Positions 1 through 7,499 of a stretch of 64,000 nt of DNA are shown here, piece by piece. The position numbers and the translations under genes are program-made. The notes beneath the pieces are model-generated. The model saw nothing but the letters and a program-made list of their open reading frames with translations. It was not told the origin of the DNA and searched no databases. This stretch comes from an uncultured Ectothiorhodospiraceae bacterium (lineage in GTDB: Bacteria > Pseudomonadota > Gammaproteobacteria > UBA9214): the NCBI GenBank assembly GCA_947259415.1, contig CAMYMI010000020.1, positions 82,523-146,522 on the forward strand. Reading direction: 5' to 3'. Every line of letters starts with the position of its first letter. Position 1 is the stretch's first letter.

Positions 1-48
1 ATCATGCAGGAAGTGCTGGCCGAAACGCTTGCGCGGTTTGTGTGTCAT
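1..48 (-). CDS. rsmA: Ribosomal RNA small subunit methyltransferase A, N-terminal 16 codons (partial)
   Basis: Reading the minus strand from the ATG at 48 gives MTHKPRKRFGQHFLHD, the diagnostic N-terminus of RsmA/KsgA, which dimethylates two adenines near the 3' end of 16S rRNA. The R-K-R-F-G-Q-x-F-L block is highly conserved in the family. The gene continues beyond the left edge, so nothing else can be said of it. In gammaproteobacteria rsmA usually lies directly after pdxA in lptD-surA-pdxA-rsmA. Here about 8.3 kb separates the two. No strong Shine-Dalgarno sequence is visible. Confidence 0.85.
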   Translation of the reverse strand, partial: MTHKPRKRFGQHFLHD

Positions 49-71
49 GGTGCCCGGAAAAGTCGTTATTA

Positions 72-106
72 ACCGCAAAGGCGCGAAGGACGCAAAGAAA
101 AGAGAT
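72..106. repeat. Short purine-rich intergenic repeat
   Basis: The stretch ccgcaaaggcgcgaaggacg followed by caaag resembles a dispersed intergenic motif (aaccgcaaagRcgcRaaggacgcaaag type) seen in many environmental bacterial genomes. No second copy is seen in this window, so the call rests on recognition. Confidence 0.35.
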
Positions 107-639
107 TTATGCCTGTAGCGAATAAATAATCAGATTTGGAAATACTTTTTTCCTAAGAATTGCATTATTCCTGTACTCTCAGTCTCTGTGGTAAGAAAAA
201 TAAATTTGTTCCCACTGCTGCCCCACATGTTTCGTATCAGCCTTTTGCAAGCATTTGAGTCTACTGTACTTGAGCAAAAGCAAATGGAACAGAGACATGT
301 ATTATGCCTGTAAATCCCGGATAAGAACCCCTCTCCCATGAATGGGAGAGGGTAGGGTGAGGGTTGATAATACATGCAGTTAAGAAACTTCGTTTCTCAC
401 CCCTCATCCTAATCTACTCCCCTTGAAGGGGAGAAGGAATTGAATTGGGCAGCAGAGACTTGTTCCCCTTTTAGTTTGATTATTGTTTCGTTATATAAAG
501 TACTGTCTTTACTTTGCGTCCATTGCGCCTTTCGGCAATTGCTCCCTGCATCGCCTAAAGTGCCTGCTGTTGGTGATCTAACTCCTTCATCTCTGGAGCC
601 GTGCGGTGATGAATTAACTCAAACCCTGGAATGAAATCC
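107..639. other. Intergenic region with palindromic GC-rich repeat and no supported gene
   Basis: Between the rsmA start and the pdxA relic there is no convincing coding sequence; short ORFs here lack family features and ribosome sites. At 327-437 lies a palindromic repeat (ctctcccatgaatgggagag, then a cctcatcc...ccccttgaagggg block) of the same family as the repeats at 1686-1727, 7500-8290 and 32222-32260. Confidence 0.6.
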
Positions 640-770
640 GGCGATTTCGATGTCGGACTCAAGCGTCACCTGCAGGCTGCCGATGACCGTTCCGTGATCG
701 GCCGAGACACGAACGATCGGCAATCCGGGGCGATATTTACCGCTCGGCCTCTTCACGAAACCTTGGCTTG
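640..770 (-). pseudogene. Decayed relic of the pdxA 3' end (copy 1)
   Basis: This segment aligns base for base with the end of intact pdxA (8350-8500). Shared in order are ggcgatYtcgatg, caggctgccgRtg, ccgtgatcgRccga and atcggcaaKcc. The minus strand reads LPIVRVSADHGT where the intact gene reads [12 protein letters not shown]. About 30 bases present in the intact gene are missing after the caggctgccg block, and reading frames are broken. It has the same orientation as intact pdxA and lies nearest to rsmA, which is where the end of pdxA would normally be. It is not functional. Homology is visible by eye; its origin is inferred. Confidence 0.72.
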
Positions 771-830
771 CATTTCTGAGTGGGAAAATAAAGCGGGAAG
801 CGTTATCCCTGGTTGTTACAGCTAAACCTG

Positions 831-1652
831 CTATCTCTCCATGGAATCATCAAAAATTCCGTAATGATAGGCCCCTTCAATCACGCCGCTCGTATAATAT
901 CCTCGCAAGCCCTTGAAATCCCCTTTTGCAAAATAAACATTCAGTTCAGGGTTCTCATTCATGGCCTTTGTGACATTTTCAACCAACTGGTCATCGGCAT
1001 TCCTTACAAGAACACCGCGAAATCCTGCAGTCAGAGGAAAAATATCGTTGCCGCTGTCCCCGCAAAATACAACATCCTGTTTCACAGCGCCGAATTCCTC
1101 AGCCACATACTCCAGGGCGGTCTGCTTTGTTGCACTTGCAGGCAAAAAATCCAGAAGCCCTTTCCCGTCCTGTGAATCAAAACTGTATACGATTACTTCA
1201 TCAAATTTTCCCTTCACCAGTTCATCAACTTTCTTTAACACTTCATGATTTTTATTATGCTCAACATAATAACTCTGCTTGAACTGGTTCAGGTGCTCGC
1301 TTTCCTGTTCGCGCATTCCATCAACCTTGGCAACCGCATCTCTTATTGCAGAGGCATCCCACCTTGGACTTGTGCGCTTGACATGAGCGACCCATCCATC
1401 ATCAAAGTTCCATTTGCCTTTGTCATACTTTCTTATTGAAGTACCGACATCGCCACACAGAATATCTGGATATCTGACCCCAAAATCTTTAATCGCATTT
1501 TCAGTGAGCGCCAGGTTGCGCCCCGTTACATACACGACGAGCACATCGTGTTTCTCGGTCAGGTCATTAAACAGGTCGATGGCATGGTCATCGGCCTCCC
1601 AACTGCCATTCGGGAGCAATGTCCTGTCCAGATCGGTAGCTAATATTTTCAT
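831..1652 (-). CDS. HAD-superfamily sugar-phosphate phosphatase (sucrose-phosphate phosphatase-like)
   Basis: A soluble phosphatase of about 273 residues. Motif I is DLDRTLL near the N-terminus (nucleophile and acid/base Asp), and motif IV is CGDSGND near residue 200, followed by a GVLVRNAD segment. This layout fits the Cof/SPP-type HAD group that hydrolyses sucrose 6-phosphate, glucosylglycerol phosphate or mannosylfructose phosphate. The ATG at 1652 is preferred because ggaaatgat lies just upstream; an in-frame GTG at 1673 is the alternative. The gene lies downstream of the GH13_18 enzyme on the same strand, but the gap of about 400 bp contains repeats, so tight co-transcription is doubtful. 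The two enzymes probably act on the same alpha-glucoside; the substrate is not determined. Confidence 0.8.
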   Translation of the reverse strand: MKILATDLDRTLLPNGSWEADDHAIDLFNDLTEKHDVLVVYVTGRNLALTENAIKDFGVRYPDILCGDVGTSIRKYDKGKWNFDDGWVAHVKRTSPRWDASAIRDAVAKVDGMREQESEHLNQFKQSYYVEHNKNHEVLKKVDELVKGKFDEVIVYSFDSQDGKGLLDFLPASATKQTALEYVAEEFGAVKQDVVFCGDSGNDIFPLTAGFRGVLVRNADDQLVENVTKAMNENPELNVYFAKGDFKGLRGYYTSGVIEGAYHYGIFDDSMER

Positions 1653-2061
1653 ATCATTTCCATGTGTGAACACTGCTGTCCCATAAACTCCCTCTCCCTC
1701 CGGGAGAGGGTTGGGGTGAGGGGATCAAAAAATGATAACTGCATGAATTAAAGCCCCCTCATCCTGGTCGCTCCCGGCATCCTGCCTCCTGCGACACTTG
1801 TACATGGCCCAGGCCAGCCTCTCGACCGTTTCCTGGTCTCACCTTCTCCGTGTACATCGTCCTTCTACCCCTCAAGGGGGTACTGAAAAGAGTCCCTGAA
1901 GGAGAAGGGACGCTCTGTTTGTATGGCAGCGATGCGGATTCATGTCCCGTGTGTAGGAACAGCTGGTATCAGTCTTGTCATACATAATTTTATAGATAAT
2001 CCTATCAATATTTATGGGTCAGCAATGATGTGTGAAATAAATTTCAGATATATCTGCATGT
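1653..2061. other. Repeat-filled gap between the HAD and GH13 genes
   Basis: No gene is seen. The gap holds an 18-bp sequence (cactgctgtcccataaac at 1671-1688) repeated in the same orientation at 7241-7258, a palindromic ctccctccgggagag repeat at 1686-1727, and one arm of a long inverted repeat at 1757-1927. Confidence 0.7.
1757..1927. repeat. Left arm of a long inverted repeat (partner 7347-7476)
   Basis: The reverse complement of this stretch nearly matches 7347-7476. Shared blocks are atacaaacagagcgtccctt, ctcttttcagtaccccctt, agaaggacgatgtacacgg and tgtcgcaggaggcaggatgc. The left arm is about 45 bases longer, with an extra segment between gtacacgg and catgtacaag. The two arms enclose the GH13_18 gene, pdxA relic 2 and the cytochrome. 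Confidence 0.85.
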
Positions 2062-3825
2062 TTAGCGATACGACGTCACGAATTCGTCGCAGGCGTCACC
2101 CTTATGTGTAATTCTAAAGCCGTAACCACGCAAATCGGCATCCAGAGTCGCTACACATCCATGATTCTTCCAGGAGAGATGCAGGCGGTGGTCCTTCGAG
2201 TCGTGGATCTCCAGTTCACCGTCAAAGGCGAATGACTTGTTCCGTAGCCTCATGAGCTCAAGTTGGTCCCTTACCACGATTCGTGACAGCCCCTGTTCAA
2301 TATCATTGTTTGTCAGAGTCGTGCGATTGATTTCCTTGTGCCCTGCCAGACCGCCTGTGTCGGCCGCTGCGTAATCATTCTTGCCGGCAAACAGGTCCAG
2401 ATACCACACTTGCGGAATACCCGGCATGAACATTTGAATTGCCCGGGCAAGTCGCAATTTGCGCTCATCTTCGCCCAGTGCGCTGAAAAAAGCTGCGTTT
2501 ATCTGGTAATACGCTATTTTCTTGCCATCCGGTCCGTACAGATTTTTTACTCTACCGCCTCTGTCCATGACTTCATCAATGACCTTGGCGATTTCTGCCT
2601 CGCTTAATAAGCCGTCTTTTTTGACACCATCAATAATCTTTCCTCTCAGATCGAGAACCGGAATGCCATCATGACAACCCAGCATGTTGATCGTTCTTAT
2701 GTTTTTTTCCCTTATTTCGCGAATCCACTTCAGAAGATGCCTGTTTGTTCCGCGATCCAGCGCATTTATAACCAGACCGGGAAAGAAAAAATCGTAGATA
2801 GGGAAGCCCCTGCCGGCCACTTCTTCATGAAGTCCTGTGCCATATTCGGAATGTATCTCAGGCAGCAGTGTCAGGTCATAATTGTCCGCTATCTGCTGCA
2901 GTCTGCCCAGGTATTCCCATGTTCCGGGTATGTTGAAGAAATTGTGTTGACCCGGTTCCTTGTGTAAATATGCGAATGCATCGAGTCTGACAAGCTTCCC
3001 GCCGTGCTCGCGCAGCTTCCTTAGTGTCTCATCGTAAAAATTCCAGACCTCTTGCGATTGGGCGTTTAAGTCCATTTGTCCCAGATACTTCCGGTTCTGC
3101 TCAACAAGAGAAACAATGTCATCTTTGTGATGGTTGAGGTCGCCTAAATCGATTTCGGTAATATCGCGTTTCGCATTCAGTACATCATTCACAGTTGCTG
3201 CGATATTCTCTGCGTCATCGTATGTAAGTTCTTCTATCCCTAATCCCTGCAGCAGATCATGAGCGGTGATCTCGTGATAAACGATCTCCTGATAAAACGT
3301 ATTCCAGTATGGCCTCTCGGAGCCATCCGGAAAGCGTACCTTCAATATCGGAAGGCCGGGTTTCCTCATGAAAAGCTTCTGAAGATATTCTTCATTAGGA
3401 ATCACGTGTCCTTCGGGGCTCATGTCCCCGTGAGACTGCCAGAATTCATTCCAGTCGATAAAGAAGTTTTTGTATATTGATTTGTCCCCGTTCTTCAACA
3501 AGTCCTGGAACTGGGGTGAGCCCGCGGAGAGATGATTCAAGACAAGATCAAACTTGAACATGACATTGAGCTTGTGTAGTTCCTCCAGATCTTCCCGGGA
3601 AACAAGCTCATCATTGAGATCGTAATCGACGATAGAAAAACCGCGATCCAGATCACTGTTAAAAACAGTAGGCAAGATATAGAACAGGGAAAAGACATCC
3701 TCGAATTCCGGCCGCTTCAGCATATGCACTATATCGGCCAGATTTCGGCCAATGCTGTCAGGATAGGCGTTGAATATCACGCCGTTCGGCAGGCCGTTTT
3801 TTATCGCTGTGTCGTCGCTACTCAT
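2062..3825 (-). CDS. GH13 subfamily 18 phosphorylase-like enzyme (sucrose/glucosylglycerol phosphorylase type)
   Basis: A 587-residue (beta/alpha)8 enzyme of the alpha-amylase clan. The GH13 signatures are visible in order: FKFDLVLNH (region I), VRLDAFAYLHKEPG (catalytic Asp nucleophile, about residue 280), LLPEIHSEYG (general acid Glu) and MLGCHDGIPVLDL (transition-state Asp). The LDAFAYLHK and HDGIPVLDLRGK forms are those of GH13_18, whose members reversibly phosphorolyse sucrose, sucrose 6'-phosphate, glucosylglycerol or glucosylglycerate. It has no signal peptide and should be cytoplasmic. The ATG at 3825 has ggacgtt just upstream and begins only about 17 bases after a decayed pdxA 3' end, so it may once have been expressed from the pdxA operon. 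The true glucosyl acceptor cannot be read from the sequence. Confidence 0.82.
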   Translation of the reverse strand: MSSDDTAIKNGLPNGVIFNAYPDSIGRNLADIVHMLKRPEFEDVFSLFYILPTVFNSDLDRGFSIVDYDLNDELVSREDLEELHKLNVMFKFDLVLNHLSAGSPQFQDLLKNGDKSIYKNFFIDWNEFWQSHGDMSPEGHVIPNEEYLQKLFMRKPGLPILKVRFPDGSERPYWNTFYQEIVYHEITAHDLLQGLGIEELTYDDAENIAATVNDVLNAKRDITEIDLGDLNHHKDDIVSLVEQNRKYLGQMDLNAQSQEVWNFYDETLRKLREHGGKLVRLDAFAYLHKEPGQHNFFNIPGTWEYLGRLQQIADNYDLTLLPEIHSEYGTGLHEEVAGRGFPIYDFFFPGLVINALDRGTNRHLLKWIREIREKNIRTINMLGCHDGIPVLDLRGKIIDGVKKDGLLSEAEIAKVIDEVMDRGGRVKNLYGPDGKKIAYYQINAAFFSALGEDERKLRLARAIQMFMPGIPQVWYLDLFAGKNDYAAADTGGLAGHKEINRTTLTNNDIEQGLSRIVVRDQLELMRLRNKSFAFDGELEIHDSKDHRLHLSWKNHGCVATLDADLRGYGFRITHKGDACDEFVTSYR

Positions 3826-3841
3826 AACGTCCGGTGTGTGA

Positions 3842-4042
3842 CTTGTGCGAGCTGATCATGGCCGCCTGCCGGTTGGCCTGGCCGCTCCCGGGCCGTGCCG
3901 TGATCGACCGGGGTACACGGAACGGCAGTCCGGGGTGCTGCTCCTCGCGTGCTCGCGAAGGGGCAGGCCCCGATCGGGGTACGTGGCCAGGAGGGAATCC
4001 GTCCCGGCGGGGGGGCGGGGGAACCCGCTGGCGGCCGGCATG
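3842..4042 (-). pseudogene. Decayed relic of the pdxA 3' end (copy 2)
   Basis: This GC-rich stretch matches the intact pdxA end (8345-8600) in the same order: tggccgYctg, ctgccggt-tggcctggccg, gccgtgccgtgatcgaccg, ggcaggccc, ggtacRtggccagga and gcggccggca. The spacing of 17 bases between the last-but-two blocks is conserved, while small deletions occur elsewhere. The minus strand still encodes PVDHGTA (intact: [10 protein letters not shown]). The reading frame is destroyed. It has the same orientation as pdxA and directly precedes the GH13_18 gene. Opposite-strand ORFs here are by-products of high GC. Confidence 0.7.
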
Positions 4043-4386
4043 AATGTCGGCAACCATTGGCAACTCGCTGAATATCAACAAGGATTGCATGTTCGGATGT
4101 CACTGCGCGCTAGCCCCATGATCATTAATAGTACAAGAACTGTATATATATCACTATATTAGAATCAAGTCAGCCTCTGGGACCAGTTTAAATTAGACCT
4201 TGACTCAATGCGGTGAGTTGTCTTTAATTGCATAAAATACCCTGAGGGGAGCAGGCGAATCCTGTTGGCCGCATTAGGGCGTGACCACCTCTCTGTGCAA
4301 TTGCTGCACTACAGGCAGGCACCAGGGGGTTGTTAAACGAAGCGGCGGAAAACAAAAGACAAGCACGTGACACAAGAACAACGCAC
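4043..4386. other. Intergenic region upstream of the cytochrome leader
   Basis: No gene is supported. The section is AT-rich around 4130-4170 (gtatatatatcactatat), where promoter elements for the cytochrome transcript could lie, but no clear -35/-10 pair can be assigned. Confidence 0.5.
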
Positions 4387-4452
4387 GATCGAGGGGTACC
4401 CACTACAGCTACGAAACGGTAGGGCATCGCCATACCGTTGTCCCCCGCGATT
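4387..4452 (+). promoter_or_regulatory. Candidate structured leader RNA (riboswitch-like) upstream of the decaheme cytochrome
   Basis: The transcript can fold into an outer stem atcg/cgat (4388-4391 with 4448-4451) plus gggg/cccc (4393-4396 with 4442-4446). These enclose a perfect 7-bp hairpin aacggta/taccgtt (4415-4421 with 4433-4439). A competing hairpin ctac-gaaacg-gtag (4409-4422) uses some of the same bases, so the two folds are mutually exclusive. An intrinsic terminator follows 24 bases later and the cytochrome start is about 100 bases beyond that. Aptamer, terminator, gene is a typical riboswitch layout, but the core does not match the c-di-GMP (GEMM) consensus and no ligand can be assigned. 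Confidence 0.4.
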
Positions 4453-4475
4453 GATACCGCAGCAGAGGAAACCCT

Positions 4476-4513
4476 AAAACCCGGCTATCTGACATTAGAT
4501 GCCGGGTTTTTTT
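4476..4513 (+). terminator. Intrinsic terminator/attenuator before the cytochrome gene
   Basis: Arms aaaacccggc and gccgggtttt enclose a 15-base loop, and the 3' arm runs into seven T residues. It lies 105 bases upstream of the cytochrome start with no gene between, so it either ends an upstream leader transcript or acts as an attenuator. Confidence 0.75.
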
Positions 4514-4617
4514 GATTAAACAAACAGATCAAACCAGGTCCAGGGGAGGGCACCAGGCCCGGATCGGTCTACAAACTCCCGCAACCAAAACGTGAATCAC
4601 AAGACAAGGGGCACGAG

Positions 4618-6975
4618 ATGAAAACAACGACGCGATCTTGGACACATTGGCTTTCAGCTGGACTGTTCACCGCGGTCTTGGGGCTCACGGGTTGTGGCGA
4701 TGACGGTGACATCGGACCTGCCGGTCCCGCCGGACCCGAAGGTCCTGCCGGTGCCGAAGGTCCTGCCGGTGCCGACGCTTCACTTGACGCTGAAACAATC
4801 GTTGCCCTTGGCCTTGAAGACAGCGTCGTTGCCCTCAATCCCGTACTCGATCTGAGCAACACGGTCTCCTACGATGCAGCGACCGGTGTCGTTACGGCGC
4901 ACTTCTTCCTCACCGACGGTGTTGCTTGTTGTGATGATGATGTACCGCCTTTTACCTCGTTTCCCGTGGGTTTAGGCGTCGATGCCTTCAGCGATGCCTA
5001 TGAATTCCGCTTCCTGATGTCCGAGCTGATCGACAACAACGACGGCACCATCGGGAAGTCCTGGAATCGCGTCACCTACGAGCGCGGCACGCCTGCCGTC
5101 GATACACGTCTTGACGGAACCCTGACGCTGGTGGATGCGGCCACCGGCGAATACACCTACGAGTTCGGCCAGACCCTGCCCGCCACCGACAACGTCATCC
5201 GGGTCACCGCGCGCGCGCGCTGGAGAGAAGACGTCGATGATCAGTTTGGTGACCGGATCGCAAGAATCTACTTCGCTAACCCGGTGAACGCCTCCTACGA
5301 CTTCCTGCTGGCCGACCCGGCGACCGAGCTGGCCTCTTCCGGTGCCGACACGGTGACCATCGCGGCCTGCGAGTCCTGTCACGGCCCCGGCCAGGCCTTA
5401 GAACACGGCGCCTGGACCGAGGTCAAGAGCTGCAACCACTGCCACAATGTCACCTACATGACAACAGAAAGAAACAATGAGGGCGAGGGCGACCTGGCCT
5501 TCATGGTCCACCGCATCCATGCCGCGGGCAGTTTTGACCTGCTCGATGGCGGGATCGACTATTCCGAGGTCACCTACCCGCAGGAGATCTATACCTGCGA
5601 CACCTGCCACACGGCGGATGCCGCCAATGCGGACCTGCACCAGCTGGTGCCGACCCGTGCCAACTGCGGTTCCTGCCATTCGAATGTCAATTTCGCGACC
5701 GGCGATGGCCACGACGCAGGCCCCCAGGACAGTGACGCCAACTGTGCGCTCTGCCACAAGCCGGGCGGATTAGCGGGATTTAACACGGATTCCGCGGTCG
5801 TCCACGACCCGGCCCCACTGCCGGAGAATGACCCCGAGTACAACGTCACCATCACCATGACGCCCCCCGCCAACGGCACCCATTACCTCGCCGGTGAGGC
5901 ACCGGAGATCACCGTGACCCTGTCCCCGCGTGGCGGCACCCCCGCCGTGGACTACGACGCCAATCAGGACGCCGTGGGTGACACCGACGGCGTGTTGCAC
6001 GAGGCCGATCTGTACATCTACGGTCCGCGCGCCAATGCGGTCCCGGTATTAGCCACCAATACAGTTACAGACCCCGCCTTTGATCCGACGGATGTGAACA
6101 CTAGCGCAACCCAGGGCCACGACCTGCTCCTGGCGGATGAGCTCGCGGCGCCGAACCCGGATCCACTGGTGACGACCGATGCCACCGGCTACAAGTATCA
6201 GCTGCTGGCCATCCCGGCGGACTTCCCTGCGGGTACCTACATGGTGCGCTTCGAGGGGCTCGATATTGGCGTAAACGATGCTAATGATAATAATCAAATC
6301 GAGCCGGCTCTTGGTGAGTATTACCAGACCGCCTCCACCGCGCTGATCAACTTCCAGGTCGGCACCGCGGATGAAGAACCGAAGGTCTCCGGTGATGCCT
6401 GCACCAACTGCCACGGTGACACCGTCATTCACCTGGAAGGCGCCCATCCACATAATGTGCCATTCGATACCGATCAGTGTCTTGGCTGCCATGACCTGTC
6501 GGAGAACTACGGCAACTACATCGGCAACCGGGTGCACGCTGTGCATTCCGCCAGCGCAACCGGCGACCTGCACCTGTCCGGCGGTCTGCCCCGCAACTGG
6601 TCCGAGGTGACCTATCCGCAGGACGTCAACAACTGCACGACCTGCCACACGAATTCGGCTGCCGCTGTACCGGTGTGGCGGGATCCGAACGAGGTGGCCT
6701 GTGGCGGTTGTCATGGCACCGTACGCGATCCTGACCCGGCCGACTTCCCGGATGTAACTGCGGAGGACCTCCTCGTGGAGTCTGCCGCCGCCGCGCACAT
6801 GGAAGAGATGGGCGGGTCCTATCCGACCGGGCCCTTAGATGCGAGGAACACCAACCCGTATGACCCGAACTATGTCATGCGGCAGTGCATCGTCTGTCAC
6901 GGCGAAGACCGGATCGCGGACACCTTCGTCACCCACGGGCTGGCCAGTTTCCCGGAGACGGACGACGGCACCTGA
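4618..6975 (+). CDS. OmcA/MtrC-family decaheme c-type cytochrome lipoprotein
   Basis: A 785-residue surface electron-transfer protein. The N-terminus is a lipoprotein signal ending in the lipobox L-T-G-C at about residue 26. A collagen-like Gly-X-Y stretch follows (GPAGPAGPEGPAG type, residues about 34-56), as often seen in this family. Ten CXXCH haem-binding motifs occur in two groups of five: CESCH, CNHCH, CDTCH, CGSCH, CALCH, then CTNCH, CLGCH, CTTCH, CGGCH, CIVCH, separated by a beta-rich segment. This matches the two-pentahaem architecture of outer-membrane metal or extracellular-electron-transfer cytochromes. No MtrA/MtrB-type porin-cytochrome partner is present in the window, so its electron donor is encoded elsewhere. 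It faces opposite to its neighbours and has its own leader and terminator, consistent with a self-contained acquired unit. Confidence 0.93.
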   Translation: MKTTTRSWTHWLSAGLFTAVLGLTGCGDDGDIGPAGPAGPEGPAGAEGPAGADASLDAETIVALGLEDSVVALNPVLDLSNTVSYDAATGVVTAHFFLTDGVACCDDDVPPFTSFPVGLGVDAFSDAYEFRFLMSELIDNNDGTIGKSWNRVTYERGTPAVDTRLDGTLTLVDAATGEYTYEFGQTLPATDNVIRVTARARWREDVDDQFGDRIARIYFANPVNASYDFLLADPATELASSGADTVTIAACESCHGPGQALEHGAWTEVKSCNHCHNVTYMTTERNNEGEGDLAFMVHRIHAAGSFDLLDGGIDYSEVTYPQEIYTCDTCHTADAANADLHQLVPTRANCGSCHSNVNFATGDGHDAGPQDSDANCALCHKPGGLAGFNTDSAVVHDPAPLPENDPEYNVTITMTPPANGTHYLAGEAPEITVTLSPRGGTPAVDYDANQDAVGDTDGVLHEADLYIYGPRANAVPVLATNTVTDPAFDPTDVNTSATQGHDLLLADELAAPNPDPLVTTDATGYKYQLLAIPADFPAGTYMVRFEGLDIGVNDANDNNQIEPALGEYYQTASTALINFQVGTADEEPKVSGDACTNCHGDTVIHLEGAHPHNVPFDTDQCLGCHDLSENYGNYIGNRVHAVHSASATGDLHLSGGLPRNWSEVTYPQDVNNCTTCHTNSAAAVPVWRDPNEVACGGCHGTVRDPDPADFPDVTAEDLLVESAAAAHMEEMGGSYPTGPLDARNTNPYDPNYVMRQCIVCHGEDRIADTFVTHGLASFPETDDGT

Positions 6976-7032
6976 TGACTAAGAGGGATTGATAAGCTAG
7001 GACGCAGACTTCAACTCGACCAGATCGAGCTC

Positions 7033-7062
7033 AAGCCCCCGCCTCGGCGGGGGCTTTCTTTT
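7033..7062 (+). terminator. Intrinsic terminator after the cytochrome gene
   Basis: A GC-rich hairpin aagcccccgcc-tc-ggcgggggctt is followed by tctttt, 58 bases after the cytochrome stop. Confidence 0.9.
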
Positions 7063-7346
7063 AGGTACCGGCTGAAATTGAATGACATCAAATAGTGCGC
7101 ACGCCGCGCTTTGCCCGGGCGAGCGTCCAGCCCCTGTCAGGTGTGTGTCATGGTGTGAAAACCGTTAGACAGGTTATTGCAGAAAGACCGGAAGGGTCGC
7201 CAACAACCCACTCTCCGCAAGGGGGTAAAGTAGTCAATATCACTGCTGTCCCATAAACCTTGATTGGAATTGTCTGTAATGTCATGAATGAAAATTTATA
7301 TACAGACTGTTATTACACGCTGGACATGAATGTCAGTCATTACAAT

Positions 7347-7476
7347 ACAAACAGAGCGTCCCTTCTCCTTCCGGGACTCTTTTCAGTACCCCCTTGAGGG
7401 GTAGAAGGACGATGTACACGGATGTACAAGTGTCGCAGGAGGCAGGATGCCGGGAGCGACCAGGATGAGGGGGGAT
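7347..7476. repeat. Right arm of a long inverted repeat (partner 1757-1927)
   Basis: It is inverted and nearly identical to 1757-1927 except for a deletion of about 45 bases after gtacacgg. The pair encloses about 5.4 kb. The 18-bp sequence cactgctgtcccataaac precedes it at 7241-7258. Confidence 0.85.
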
Positions 7477-7499
7477 ATTGAATCAGGCAATTACCTTTA

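Noticed and set aside
3834..4162. ORFs of 69-105 residues around 3.8-4.1 kb
   Set aside because: They arise from the GC-rich decayed pdxA end and lack any family similarity in frame.
4387..4452. Known c-di-GMP (GEMM-I) riboswitch
   Set aside because: The conserved gcaaacc and gcaaagc joints are missing; only a gaaa loop and a following hairpin resemble it.
6049..6798. A 249-residue ORF opposite the cytochrome
   Set aside because: It is the antisense shadow of a GC-rich gene with ten CXXCH motifs; it has no family features.
7143..7155. Relic of the rsmA start (gtgtgtcatggtg)
   Set aside because: Only 13 bases match the rsmA start region and the next codons do not follow; too short to support.
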